Assembly (NCBI GenBank): GCA_965197555.1
Contig: OZ240213.1
Location: forward strand, 3,162,001 to 3,226,000
DNA length: 64,000 nucleotides
Source: G965197555 sp965197555
GTDB taxonomy: Bacteria; Chloroflexota; Dehalococcoidia; Lucifugimonadales; UBA3495
Direction of reading: 5' to 3'
This document shows positions 1-8,141 of the stretch, piece by piece. Positions within the stretch are counted from its first letter, which is position 1; each line of letters starts with the position of its first letter. Under the pieces are notes generated by a model. The model did no database searches. It was not told where the DNA came from and worked only from the letters and a program-made list of their open reading frames with translations. The position numbers and the translations under genes are program-made.

Positions 1-1206
1 GTCGGAGGCATGACCCCCGGCTCCTTGCCGTTGTCCACGGAGTTGTACCAGGAAGGCACCATCATACCGCCAATAAAATTGGCCAAGGGCGGTCGGCTCA
101 ACCAAGAAGTCATACAGCTTATCTGCCGGAATTCCAGGACGCCCGAGGAGCGAAAAGGAGACCTAGCCGCTCAAATGGCATCCATGCGCGTCGGAGTCCG
201 CCGTTTACAAGAAGTAGTTGCTCGCTACGGTATCGAAGATACTCTAGAGCACATGGATGCTCTCTTGGACTACTCGGAACGGGTCACCCGCCAAGCCATC
301 CAACGGATACCCGACGGCACTTACCGGGTTACTGATTACATGGATGACGATGGGTTGACCGAACAACCGGTGCCCATCGTCGTCGCCATAACCGTGGAAG
401 GGGATGGGGTCACGGTTGACTTCACCGGCACCTCGCCCCAACGTCCGGGATGCATCAATGCCCCGAGGGCAGTGACCGCATCAGCGTGCCTGTACGTTAT
501 ACGCTGCATAGTCGGTGACGAAGCCCCCGCTAACCAGGGGTGCCTCAGGCCGGTGCGAATTATCACCCCACCCGGCACCTTAGTGGACCCCCAGCCGCAG
601 CACGGTGTCGCTGGGGGCAACGTGGAGACCTCCCAGCGTATCACCGATGTGCTGCTGGCCGCGCTGGCCCAAGCCCTTCCGGAGCTAATCCCGGCGGCCA
701 GCCAAGGCACCATGAACAATCTCTTGGTGGGCGGACACGATCCGGTGCGTGACAAGCCCTATGTTTATTACGAGACTATCGCGGGAGGTATGGGCGCCAG
801 GCCCAACAAGGACGGGATCTCCGGCATTCATACCCACATGACCAACACCATGAATACTCCCGTTGAAGCGCTGGAATTTGCTTTTCCTTTGCGCTTGAAC
901 CGGTATTCCATCCGCCGGGGCTCGGGCGGTCAGGGGAAACACAACGGTGGTGACGGTCTCGTCCGGGATGTCCAGTTCCTGGGGCCCTCCAGGGTGACCA
1001 TCTTGTCCGAGCGTCGGAAGTTTCCACCGCCGGGCTATCACGGTGGGCACCCAGGACAGACCGGAGAGAACCTGCTTTGGCGCGGTGGCTTCGAAGAGGT
1101 CCAGCTAGCCGGGAAAGAGACTCTGGACGTCGACTCCGGTGACATACTTAGCATCCGGACTCCTGGAGGAGGAGGTTGGGGGACCCCCGAGGAGGAAGAG
1201 GACTAA
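1..1206 (+). CDS. Hydantoinase B / 5-oxoprolinase beta-type subunit, 5' end outside window
   Basis: The reading frame is open from base 1, so the N-terminus (roughly the first 100-150 residues of a family usually 520-580 aa long) lies off the window; 401 codons are visible. The family (HyuB, Pfam hydantoinase_B) pairs with HyuA to hydrolyse hydantoins, 5-oxoproline or related cyclic amides using ATP, in the cytoplasm. Seen here: GGMTPGS near the start, a PLSTELYQEG stretch, the EVSQR-like segment VETSQRITD, and the glycine-rich C-terminal tail TPGGGGWGTP typical of the family. HyuA is presumably just upstream. The first ATG at base 10 is internal, not a start. The exact substrate cannot be told from sequence. 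Confidence 0.9.
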   Translation, partial: VGGMTPGSLPLSTELYQEGTIIPPIKLAKGGRLNQEVIQLICRNSRTPEERKGDLAAQMASMRVGVRRLQEVVARYGIEDTLEHMDALLDYSERVTRQAIQRIPDGTYRVTDYMDDDGLTEQPVPIVVAITVEGDGVTVDFTGTSPQRPGCINAPRAVTASACLYVIRCIVGDEAPANQGCLRPVRIITPPGTLVDPQPQHGVAGGNVETSQRITDVLLAALAQALPELIPAASQGTMNNLLVGGHDPVRDKPYVYYETIAGGMGARPNKDGISGIHTHMTNTMNTPVEALEFAFPLRLNRYSIRRGSGGQGKHNGGDGLVRDVQFLGPSRVTILSERRKFPPPGYHGGHPGQTGENLLWRGGFEEVQLAGKETLDVDSGDILSIRTPGGGGWGTPEEEED

Positions 1207-1369
1207 CCGGGGCTCCCGGGTGTCCCCGGCATCACGCCTGCGAAAGGCCCTTGACTTGACTGCATGAGGGCAGGGCAATCGCATTATATGCCTCAGAGCT
1301 GTTGGTATATGTCCACCGGCGACTTGCGCCCAGCCACTCTCGTGCCCCTATGAACGCCGTTGGCCCCCC

Positions 1370-1680
1370 AGTCATTCCCGCGCAGATGGGAATCCAGCCA
1401 TGGACCAAGGGACTGGCCAGATGCGCCCCCGTCCATCATTCCCACGCAGGCGGGAATTCAGCCATGGACCAAGGGACTGACCAAATGCGCCCCCTCCCGT
1501 CATTCCCACGCAGCCGGGAAGCCACAGAGGCACCTATCCGAAAACTCCACGCCCCCCTCCCGTCATTCCAGCGCAGCCGGGAATCCACAGAGGCATCCAT
1601 CCCAAGGCGCCACGCCCCCCATCCGTCATTCCAGCGCAGCCGGGAAGCCACAGAGGCACCTATCCGAAAACTCCACGCCG
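1370..1680. repeat. Degenerate REP-like repeats (GTCATTCC.. type)
   Basis: The 650-base gap after the hydantoinase gene holds five or so copies of a short module that begins CATTCCCRCGCAG and continues with CGGGAAKCCA and a spacer such as GAGGCACCTATCCGAAAACT. Copies are imperfect and head-to-tail. Open frames here are long only because the repeats lack stops in phase; none has a ribosome site or family resemblance. Related modules recur at 20.65, 27.58, 49.99 and 63.57 kb. Confidence 0.75.
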
Positions 1681-1787
1681 ATAGACTGCCGCGAAAGCCG
1701 GCGCGACAGCAAACGGTTCTTTCCAGCTAATATGCGATTGCTCCGCCGCCGGAGCGCCATGTTGGTGCTGAATAGCGTCGAATGGAT

Positions 1788-1793
1788 TATAAT
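1788..1793 (+). promoter_or_regulatory. Candidate -10 element (TATAAT) for the DUF1059-like gene
   Basis: A perfect TATAAT lies 72 bases before the start of the small gene at 1865. A good -35 at the usual spacing is not visible; TTGGTG at 1762 is 20 bases away. The leader that would follow contains a small hairpin, CTCGGA-cgaa-TCCGAG at 1833-1848, just ahead of the ribosome site AAGGAGAG. Confidence 0.35.
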
Positions 1794-1864
1794 GACGCGG
1801 TTACCCAGCCGTAACACCTATTTAGTCTGACACTCGGACGAATCCGAGGTACAAGGAGAGAGAG

Positions 1865-2065
1865 ATGGTCAAGTACGCGCGGTGCAATGCGCTTCTATCG
1901 CTGGCCATGAACGACGCCGGGGAGGGCTGTCGCTTTATGGCCCAAGCGGACACGGAGCAGGGAGTGGTTGACCAAATGGTCCAACACATGGTCCAAGTGC
2001 ACGAGGTGGAAGCCAATGAGCTGGTTAACAACATCCGGGGAGTCACAAAGACCACCCGCCGTTAA
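1865..2065 (+). CDS. DUF1059-like small protein
   Basis: A 66-residue protein with a strong ribosome site (AAGGAGAGAG) directly before the ATG. The middle, CRFMAQADTEQGVVDQMVQH, followed by VHEVE, resembles the DUF1059 family pattern (a cysteine, then 'A.TE.....V..H....H'). The function of that family is not established; members are small cytosolic proteins. The gene stands alone, with a candidate promoter upstream and a perfect terminator hairpin downstream, so it is probably monocistronic. The family call rests on pattern resemblance only. Confidence 0.7.
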   Translation: MVKYARCNALLSLAMNDAGEGCRFMAQADTEQGVVDQMVQHMVQVHEVEANELVNNIRGVTKTTRR

Positions 2066-2156
2066 AGCTCCCACGCTTCAACCTCTCAGCTTAACATCCG
2101 GCGCCAGGCCGCCTCATTGGACCTAAGGAAAACCTAGGGCCTGACTTTTGCCGGTA

Positions 2157-2193
2157 ACGTAAGAAACCCCGAAGTGCTCGGGGTTTCTTACGT
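2157..2193. terminator. Bidirectional terminator hairpin
   Basis: A perfect 16-bp stem (left arm 2157-2172, right arm 2178-2193) with loop AGTGC. The arms carry A-rich and T-rich parts (AAGAAACCCCGA / TCGGGGTTTCTT). It sits between two convergent genes, the DUF1059-like gene and the cupin gene, and could stop transcription from both sides. Confidence 0.85.
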
Positions 2194-2286
2194 TTGGCGA
2201 TCCTAGCCTTGCAAAGCAATACCCTACTGGGTTAGCCCCCGTCCCACCAACGGGTCAAGGGCGCCGGATGGGTCGGCTAGATGCTC

Positions 2287-2652
2287 TTAGTCCACATATT
2301 CGGTTTGAGGGTTATCGGTGGGGAATATCGTATCCATCCTTGCAGGTGCGCCCGTGTTGTTGATCAAGCGATGGGGCGTGCCCGGCGGTGCCAGTAGCGT
2401 GTCCCCGGCAGAACCCAAGTGCTGATCGCTTCCCACCACCATTTCTACTTGGCCCTCCAATAGCACTATTGCTTCATCGGTGGGGTGGGTATGCAGTCTC
2501 AGGGCTGCACCATCCTGCATCACGAGTTCCCTGATGGTGAGTGTCTCCGCTCCTTCATCCTTGGTCACCAGGGGCTTGGCGCTGCGGCCATCCTCAGCCG
2601 CCGGCATGGGGGTCGCATTACTGTCGAAGATCGGCATTTCATTTACTCTCAT
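2287..2652 (-). CDS. Cupin-domain protein
   Basis: 121 residues forming a single cupin barrel. The metal ligands are visible: H54-x-H56-x3-E60 (in LHTHPTDEAIV) and H94 in PPGTPHRL, with the two conserved cupin motifs separated by the usual loop. Such small cupins bind a divalent metal and act as sensors, isomerases or dioxygenases; no substrate can be inferred. The gene faces the terminator at 2157-2193. The neighbour upstream on the same strand is the Lin0512-family gene, 70 bases away, so co-transcription is possible. Confidence 0.85.
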   Translation of the reverse strand: MRVNEMPIFDSNATPMPAAEDGRSAKPLVTKDEGAETLTIRELVMQDGAALRLHTHPTDEAIVLLEGQVEMVVGSDQHLGSAGDTLLAPPGTPHRLINNTGAPARMDTIFPTDNPQTEYVD

Positions 2653-2722
2653 CGAGAAGAATTCAATATGTGAAATATCAGGTTAAGTCCACACGGAATT
2701 AACCGAGGCCAAAAGACGACCG

Positions 2723-3067
2723 TCAAGAATCGATATTTAGGCTCACGATTACCGCAGCGTTGGCGATGACCATTGCGTCGGAACCATCCTCATTCGGTAT
2801 CTCCAAGCCACCATGCACCGCCTTCATAGTGCCGGTGCCGTGGGGCAGGGTCGCTACCACGGCGTCGCCATCCACCTCTTCAGGCTTGGGAACACCGATG
2901 GTTATCTCCACATGCATGTCGTCGGCGCCTTGTCCCAACAGCCGCTGGAATCCTAAACTACTGTGGTGCAGGGCGTCGAACACGGCTCTTTTCGCGGCGC
3001 TGGTGTAGTCCCGACCGTGTACGTCCACGCCCATGCCCATTTCCATGATGCATCGTACTAATGGCAT
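2723..3067 (-). CDS. Lin0512 family protein
   Basis: 114 residues with the family hallmark near the N-terminus, EMGMGVDVHGRDYTSAAKRA, and the later IPNEDGSDAMVIANAAV. The Lin0512 family is conserved in many bacteria and of unknown function, and the length agrees with the family (about 115 aa). A ribosome site AGAGGAGG precedes the ATG. It lies between the cupin gene and the molybdate regulator on the same strand; no functional link is evident. Confidence 0.8.
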   Translation of the reverse strand: MPLVRCIMEMGMGVDVHGRDYTSAAKRAVFDALHHSSLGFQRLLGQGADDMHVEITIGVPKPEEVDGDAVVATLPHGTGTMKAVHGGLEIPNEDGSDAMVIANAAVIVSLNIDS

Positions 3068-3198
3068 GGTTACCTCCTCTAGGTCCAGCCCAAATCCTCC
3101 GGAGCAACGCTGTCCAACAGCAACTGGTAACAGGGCTGGCAGCTTGTTAGAGGCCCATTACACCTCAGAACCAATGCCTAGTCAAGGCGAAGTAAACC

Positions 3199-4329
3199 CT
3201 AAGGGGCAGACACCGTGTCTCCCATTTGAGACACATCGTAGCCGCCCAGGGACTCGACTCTCCGTCGGAACTCGGGCCGCCTCAATAGATTCAGCAGAAC
3301 CTGCACGCCCGTGTCGTCCATCAGGTGATTTGGTATCACCAGATCGTACCGCTCCTCTTCCAGCGGGACGAAGGCCAGTCCGGAAGCCTCCGCCGCTGCT
3401 TCTATGCCAATCCCCACGTGCGCCACCCCGGCAGCGACCGCACCGGCCACCGCCAGATGCCCCCCAACCTCATACTGATACCCCGATATCTCGCTGACGG
3501 CGATGCCCTTCTGTTGGAGCATGCGGTCCAAAAGAGACCGGCTTCCGGACCCTGTTTCTCTGTTGACGATGATCACGTCGTCATTCACCAAGTCTTCTAC
3601 GGTCCTGAACTCGTTCGACTTGGTTGGTGTCGTAATAAAACCCTGGTGCCAGGCAGCGAAGGTTATTAATGTCGCTGGAAATGGGACAATCCGCCGTACC
3701 CAGCCCAGGTTGTAGTCCCCGGAATTCTCATCTTGCAGGTGACAGCCAGCCACGTGGGCTTCACCCCTAGCCAGGCTGGCCAATGCCTGATAGCTGCCCA
3801 CTTCAGCCCAGGCTAGCCGCACACCGTAGCGGAGCAGCCCCGGCTCCAAAAGCGCGACGGCTGGGTCGCAACCCAGGATGCCCAGCGACGGCGTATCCAA
3901 CTCTACGTCATCGAAGACCCGCACCGACGCCTGATCATCAGAAGCGGACACTATCACCCCTTCAGCCTCTACCAGGGAGTACCGCGTGGCTGCCGGACCA
4001 GCCACAGGCCAAGCCACGAGCCGGTGCCCCACATCGACCAGCCGAGTCCGGGGAACGCGGACAGCCCCAGGGTAACCGGGACGCAGGTCAGAGCCCTCGG
4101 CGAGTTTCGCTTGTACCAACTCCCGCCCCTCGTCGGCCAAATAAAACAACGAGTCGACCTTGGAGCCCAGCACTCGCGCCAGCCGCAGTGCCACCTCGGT
4201 GGAAGGATTGGCCCTCCCGGATTCCATAGCTGCGTACGCCTGGCGACTGATACCTGCGATCTCCGCCAGCGCCTGTTGAGAAAGGCCCGCACCAGCACGA
4301 GCCTGCTTTAGCTGATTCCGCAGTGCCAT
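3199..4329 (-). CDS. XRE-family regulator with periplasmic-binding-like (molybdate-sensing) domain
   Basis: 376 residues. Residues about 4-60 are a helix-turn-helix of the XRE/HTH_3 type (LSQQALAEIAGISRQAY). The rest, about 130-350, resembles the PBP_like domain found fused to MopR/ModE-independent regulators and related to ModA. Such proteins are thought to sense molybdate or another oxyanion in the cytoplasm and control the adjacent transporter. The gene is divergent from modA, with 152 bases between the starts. The promoter TTGATA-N17-TACTAT reaches to 9 bases before the ATG, so the mRNA would be almost leaderless. The molybdate ligand is inferred from the neighbours. Confidence 0.85.
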   Translation of the reverse strand: MALRNQLKQARAGAGLSQQALAEIAGISRQAYAAMESGRANPSTEVALRLARVLGSKVDSLFYLADEGRELVQAKLAEGSDLRPGYPGAVRVPRTRLVDVGHRLVAWPVAGPAATRYSLVEAEGVIVSASDDQASVRVFDDVELDTPSLGILGCDPAVALLEPGLLRYGVRLAWAEVGSYQALASLARGEAHVAGCHLQDENSGDYNLGWVRRIVPFPATLITFAAWHQGFITTPTKSNEFRTVEDLVNDDVIIVNRETGSGSRSLLDRMLQQKGIAVSEISGYQYEVGGHLAVAGAVAAGVAHVGIGIEAAAEASGLAFVPLEEERYDLVIPNHLMDDTGVQVLLNLLRRPEFRRRVESLGGYDVSQMGDTVSAP

Positions 4330-4338
4330 CGGTGTTGC

Positions 4339-4367
4339 ATAGTAATATATTCTTGCTACAGTATCAA
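4339..4367 (-). promoter_or_regulatory. Promoter of the XRE-PBP regulator (probably leaderless)
   Basis: On the minus strand: -35 TTGATA (4362-4367), a 17-base spacer, -10 TACTAT (4339-4344), then only nine bases to the ATG. Transcription would start about two to four bases before the start codon. The same DNA read on the plus strand gives TTGCAT-N16-TACAGT, a weaker candidate for modABC, so the two promoters may overlap and share an operator. Confidence 0.5.
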
Positions 4368-4481
4368 GTTTACTTTACAATACCGGCACAATTATATGGA
4401 CTGGTACCAATTCTCGGCTTGAACCAAATGACTCCAGCTAACAACCCGCCCCTCGCTGCCGCGTAGCGCGGGAATGTCGCA

Positions 4482-5360
4482 TTGACGTTAGTCCGCAACA
4501 AATTCGCGGTCTCCTTGGTGACCGCTGGACTCGTTATCTTGGCATTGGTTGGGTGCTCAAGCAGTGGCTCAGCGGGTGGCGGGATTGTCTTGACCGTATT
4601 CGCCGCATCCTCGTTGCATGAGGTGCTATCCGAGATCGCTGTCGCTTTTCAGGACGGGAATCCCGGGGTTTCCGTGGAGCTTAATTTTGCAGGGAGCCAG
4701 AGGCTCAGGACCCAGCTAGAACATGGCGCGGCAGCGGACGTCTTTGCTTCTGCAGACGCTGTACAAATGGACCTAGCGGAAGCTTCAGGCCTGTTGATCG
4801 ATAGCCCTACCGTCTTTGCTTACAACAAATTGGTTGTGGTCACACCTCGCCCTACGGATGATAGCTCCTCAAGCCAACGGCAAGGCAACGAAGGTGCCAA
4901 CCTCCCCGCGGAGGTCGGAGAAGTCCGTAGGCTTGCCGATCTGGCCAACGATGAGGTCAAGCTAGCCCTGGGATTGGCGGAGGTCCCGGCGGGCCGCTAC
5001 GCCCGAACGGTATTGCGGAACCTGGCCGCTCATCCGGACCACGGGCCAGCCTTTGCCCGGTTGGCCATGAGCAACGTGGTGTCCGAAGAGGGCAACGTTC
5101 GGAATATATCTCAGAAAGTAGCTCTGGGCGAAGTCGACGCCGGGATCGTCTATATCTCGGACTTGGCAGTACCCTATATTTGGGAACGCGTGGCAGTGGT
5201 GGAGATCCCAGAGGAGTTCAACGTAGTGGCCGAATATCCTATTGCTGCTCTCAAAAGCTCCAGTCATCCCACTATGGCCAGAGATTTTGTCGATTTCCTG
5301 CTATCCCCCCCGGGCCGGTCGGCGCTGCGGAAACATGGCTTCAGCACCAGCCCCGGCTGA
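4482..5360 (+). CDS. modA: Molybdate ABC transporter substrate-binding lipoprotein
   Basis: 292 residues from a TTG start; a nearby ATG at 4474 runs into a stop at once. The N-terminus is a lipoprotein signal: a hydrophobic stretch ending ALVGC, so the mature protein would be lipid-anchored on the outer face of the membrane. The mature part begins LTVFAASSLHEVLSEIA, the ModA signature, and continues with FAGSQRLRTQLEHGAAADVFASAD, matching the oxyanion pocket. It delivers molybdate or tungstate to ModBC. First gene of modABC. Confidence 0.93.
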   Translation: MTLVRNKFAVSLVTAGLVILALVGCSSSGSAGGGIVLTVFAASSLHEVLSEIAVAFQDGNPGVSVELNFAGSQRLRTQLEHGAAADVFASADAVQMDLAEASGLLIDSPTVFAYNKLVVVTPRPTDDSSSSQRQGNEGANLPAEVGEVRRLADLANDEVKLALGLAEVPAGRYARTVLRNLAAHPDHGPAFARLAMSNVVSEEGNVRNISQKVALGEVDAGIVYISDLAVPYIWERVAVVEIPEEFNVVAEYPIAALKSSSHPTMARDFVDFLLSPPGRSALRKHGFSTSPG

Positions 5361-5405
5361 TCTTGCGTAGGGGATTCACAGAGACATAGCGAGCGCCTGC
5401 GCTTA

Positions 5406-6254
5406 ATGCAGGGGCACGGCGGCACATTGGTCACGACTACTCGACATAGGCTTGTCCCAAAGCCCAGTCCATTGAGCGTCTTTGGAGGCGCCGCCACCGG
5501 ACTGTACATCACCTTCATTACCCTGCCGGTGTTAGCTATGCTGATTCAGGCCAGTCGGCAAGACTCCTTCATCAGCAGTGTTACCAGTGATTTTGCGTTG
5601 ACGGCCTTGAAGCTCTCTTTGATCACCAGCCTCATTAGCCTCGCCTTGATCGTTGTGGCCGGTACCCCCTTCGCCTATATTCTCGCAAGAAGCAAATCAC
5701 CGATATTGCGATTGCTGGATACTTTAATCGAGTTGCCTATCCTACTGCCGCCGGTAGTTGCGGGCGTAGCCATGCTTATGACCTTTGGGCGCCGCGGCAT
5801 CCTTGGCTCCGCGCTTGAAGACTTGGGAATCACCATCCCTTTCACCACTACGGCGGTGGTATTTGCTCAAATCTTCGTCGCCTCACCCTTCTACATCAGG
5901 GCGGCCCGCCTGGGATTTCAGACCGTTGCCAGAGACTACGAGGACGTGTCTCTTACACTGGGAGTGTCCCCTTGGGCTACCTTTTGGCGCCTAACGTTGC
6001 CCTTGGCGGGACCATCTTTGTTGGCCGGCCTGGCATTGAGTTGGGCTAGGGCTCTTTCCGAGTTCGGCGCTACCATCATGTTCGCTGGAAACCTTACGGG
6101 CAGGACACAAACTATGCCCTTGGCGATCATGACCGCCCTAGAAGGGAATTTGGACGCAGCTTTGGCCCTATCCATACTACTATTGGTGGGAGCGGTCCTT
6201 TTGCTTTCAGGTCTGGCGTTGGTCCACGGCCATCAGTTACAAAGGAGGATATGA
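5406..6254 (+). CDS. modB: Molybdate ABC transporter permease
   Basis: 282 residues, mostly hydrophobic, with about six membrane segments. The cytoplasmic EAA loop that contacts the ATPase is visible as VSLTLGVSPWATFWRLTLPLAG. It forms the membrane channel for molybdate. The stop codon overlaps the modC ATG (ATGA), showing translational coupling, and the modC ribosome site AGGAGG lies inside the end of modB. The gap to modA is 45 bases. Confidence 0.93.
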   Translation: MQGHGGTLVTTTRHRLVPKPSPLSVFGGAATGLYITFITLPVLAMLIQASRQDSFISSVTSDFALTALKLSLITSLISLALIVVAGTPFAYILARSKSPILRLLDTLIELPILLPPVVAGVAMLMTFGRRGILGSALEDLGITIPFTTTAVVFAQIFVASPFYIRAARLGFQTVARDYEDVSLTLGVSPWATFWRLTLPLAGPSLLAGLALSWARALSEFGATIMFAGNLTGRTQTMPLAIMTALEGNLDAALALSILLLVGAVLLLSGLALVHGHQLQRRI

Positions 6255-7408
6255 TTCCCAATAACACGGATCAGTCCGCTGTTGGCTGGGTCAACTGTCG
6301 CATTGGTGATTTCACCCTAGAGACCGACTGGCTCATAGAGACCGGGGAAATCTCGGTGTTATTCGGGGCCTCAGGTTCGGGCAAGACCACCACCCTCAGG
6401 GCAATCGCTGGATTGATACCCCCCATCGCCGGCTACATCCGCATTGGCGGCAGGGTCGTATACGATAGCCGCGACGGCACCCATGTTCCGACCCACCGCC
6501 GGCAAATTGCCTACCTAACCCAGCAATACCACCTGTTTCCTCATCTGACCGCCGCCCAGAACATCGGTTACGGGCTAGCGAACAGGCGCACTCGGGCCGG
6601 CGCCGATAGAGTAGCCCAACTGATGAGTATTTTCCGCCTTGAAGGGCTGGAGAGAAGACGTACCTGGGAGCTATCGGGGGGACAGCAGCAACGAGTAGCC
6701 CTAGCTCGCGCTCTCGCCCCCAATCCCAGCATGCTCCTGCTGGACGAGCCCTTTGCTTCCCTGGACATGGAGCTCAGAAGAACATTGCGCCTAGAAATCC
6801 GCTCAATGCTTGAGGAAGTCCCAATGCCCGTGATGCTGGTAACCCACGACCGGGAGGAAGCTTTGGCTCTGGGCGACTCGGTCCAAGTGCTTGATGACGG
6901 CCGGCCAGTGGCGCGAGGTAATCTCCTAGACGTGCTTGGGCAACCGGGACAAAGCAGGCTGGCCCGCCTAGTGGGGGTCGAGAACCTGTTCAACCTCCAT
7001 GTCGAGAGCCGTAATCATCGGGACGGGACAATGATTTGCTCCCAGGGAGACTTCAGGATCGAAGTGCCCTTGGACGCCTCAGCTTCGGGGCCGGGGCAAG
7101 AGACCCCAGAACAAGATGAGGTGCTGGTAGGAGTACGGGCTTCGGACATCATCCTCGCCAGCCATGAAGTGACCGCCTCGTCGGCCAGAAACCGCGTCCG
7201 GGGTAGGGTGGTAAGCGTGGAGTTACAGCCACCGGGGTACGAGGTCAGCTTGGACTGTGGTCAGGTCTTTCGTTGCCACATCACCGGTGCGGCACTGGAA
7301 GAGATGAGTATTCAACCGGGCATGCACTTGTGGGCCGTATTCAAGGCATCGTCTTGCTTCCTGGTGAGCAAAGAATCCCGCCACAACGTGACTGCCCGTA
7401 GCAATTAA
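6251..7408 (+). CDS. modC: Molybdate ABC transporter ATP-binding protein
   Basis: 385 residues. Walker A is GASGSGKTT at 39-47, the signature is LSGGQQQRVALARA, Walker B is MLLLDEPFASLD, and the switch histidine is in LVTHDREEAL. After about residue 240 comes a TOBE-type oxyanion-binding region with the GVRASDIILA motif. It energises molybdate import through ModB. Last gene of the operon. Confidence 0.92.
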   Translation: MIPNNTDQSAVGWVNCRIGDFTLETDWLIETGEISVLFGASGSGKTTTLRAIAGLIPPIAGYIRIGGRVVYDSRDGTHVPTHRRQIAYLTQQYHLFPHLTAAQNIGYGLANRRTRAGADRVAQLMSIFRLEGLERRRTWELSGGQQQRVALARALAPNPSMLLLDEPFASLDMELRRTLRLEIRSMLEEVPMPVMLVTHDREEALALGDSVQVLDDGRPVARGNLLDVLGQPGQSRLARLVGVENLFNLHVESRNHRDGTMICSQGDFRIEVPLDASASGPGQETPEQDEVLVGVRASDIILASHEVTASSARNRVRGRVVSVELQPPGYEVSLDCGQVFRCHITGAALEEMSIQPGMHLWAVFKASSCFLVSKESRHNVTARSN

Positions 7409-7511
7409 CGGAACGCGGAGCAGTTTGTGCACTAGGTGCGGCATAGTATTAGGGATTCGGGCGATGGTTTGGCAGTTGTTCACGAATCTTGGAAACGCTT
7501 GGCCGCTCCGG

Positions 7512-7539
7512 TTGCATATCCTCTAACAGCCAGTATAAT
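7512..7539 (+). promoter_or_regulatory. Promoter of the zinc-ribbon gene
   Basis: TTGCAT (7512-7517), a 16-base spacer and a perfect TATAAT (7534-7539). Transcription from here would give a leader of about 125 bases before the GTG at 7672, unusually long for so small a gene. Confidence 0.6.
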
Positions 7540-7612
7540 GTTGCACTAGGCACAAGTTAGGTTTTCCAAGGCAGCTGCCCCCGTAGACTATCTTAGGGTT
7601 TCCTAAACCAGG

Positions 7613-7674
7613 CGCTGGTTGACCTACTGGGCCAAATCACGTGGACACTGTGACTGTAAGGAGGTCAACCAGTG
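7613..7674 (+). promoter_or_regulatory. Leader hairpin that covers the ribosome site and start codon
   Basis: Bases 7613-7625 pair with 7662-7674 in a 13-bp stem (one G-U), enclosing a 36-base loop. The right arm contains the 3' half of the AAGGAGG ribosome site and the whole GTG start codon of the zinc-ribbon gene. Folding would block translation, and opening it (by heat, a ligand, a protein or an antisense RNA) would allow it. No known riboswitch class is recognised in the loop. Confidence 0.5.
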
Positions 7675-7980
7675 GCGTTGTCAGACAAAACCTTAATCTG
7701 CGTCGAGTGCGGGGGGGAGTTCATATTCACGGCTGGGGAACAGGAGTTTTTCAACGCTCGAGGATTCTCCAACGAGCCCAAGAGGTGTAGAAGTTGCCGT
7801 GCTGTTCGCCGCACGGAGCAACGGTCGGGAATGTACCAGGATGCGCCGCGAGAAATGTACCCCATCGTTTGCGCTGAATGTGGTAGCGATGCTATGGTGC
7901 CTTTCCGCCCCAGAGGTGACCGGCCGGTGTATTGCAGCGATTGCTTTAGCCGGATGCGAGCAGAGCCTTCAGAGTTCTAA
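7672..7980 (+). CDS. Small zinc-ribbon protein with CxxC-x17-CxxC motif
   Basis: 102 residues from a GTG start with ribosome site AAGGAGG. Four CxxC pairs are visible (C10/C13, C39/C42, C67/C70, C88/C91), enough for two zinc ribbons; the second has the exact 17-residue spacing of the CxxC-x17-CxxC family, the first resembles the zf-trcl probable zinc-binding domain. Such proteins are common in Chloroflexota and their role, likely nucleic-acid or protein binding, is unknown. It is monocistronic: its own promoter and long structured leader lie upstream, and terminators follow at 8004 and 8057. Confidence 0.85.
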   Translation: MALSDKTLICVECGGEFIFTAGEQEFFNARGFSNEPKRCRSCRAVRRTEQRSGMYQDAPREMYPIVCAECGSDAMVPFRPRGDRPVYCSDCFSRMRAEPSEF

Positions 7981-8003
7981 ATCACCCAACCTGAATCGCA
8001 CTT

Positions 8004-8040
8004 TTGGGGCTGGCTTAGGTCCAGCCCCAATCTTGTTATT
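8004..8040 (+). terminator. Intrinsic terminator after the zinc-ribbon gene
   Basis: Stem TTGGGGCTGG / CCAGCCCCAA (8004-8013 and 8021-8030), loop of seven bases, then the T-rich tract TCTTGTTATT. Confidence 0.8.
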
Positions 8041-8056
8041 ATGAACCTGAACCAAC

Positions 8057-8078
8057 GTCGCCTTTACGGCGACTTTTT
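8057..8078 (+). terminator. Second intrinsic terminator
   Basis: Stem GTCGCC / GGCGAC with loop TTTAC, followed directly by TTTTT. It backs up the terminator 30 bases before it and insulates the menaquinone genes. Confidence 0.65.
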
Positions 8079-8141
8079 AGTGATTCCGTCCCAGGCTCAG
8101 CCCGCCTGGTTTGACATTCAGTCCGCTGGCTATCCACCAGT

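Noticed and set aside
4330..4481. Molybdenum-cofactor riboswitch before modA
   Set aside because: The 150 bases do not show the conserved multi-stem Moco core; the region is better explained by overlapping promoters.
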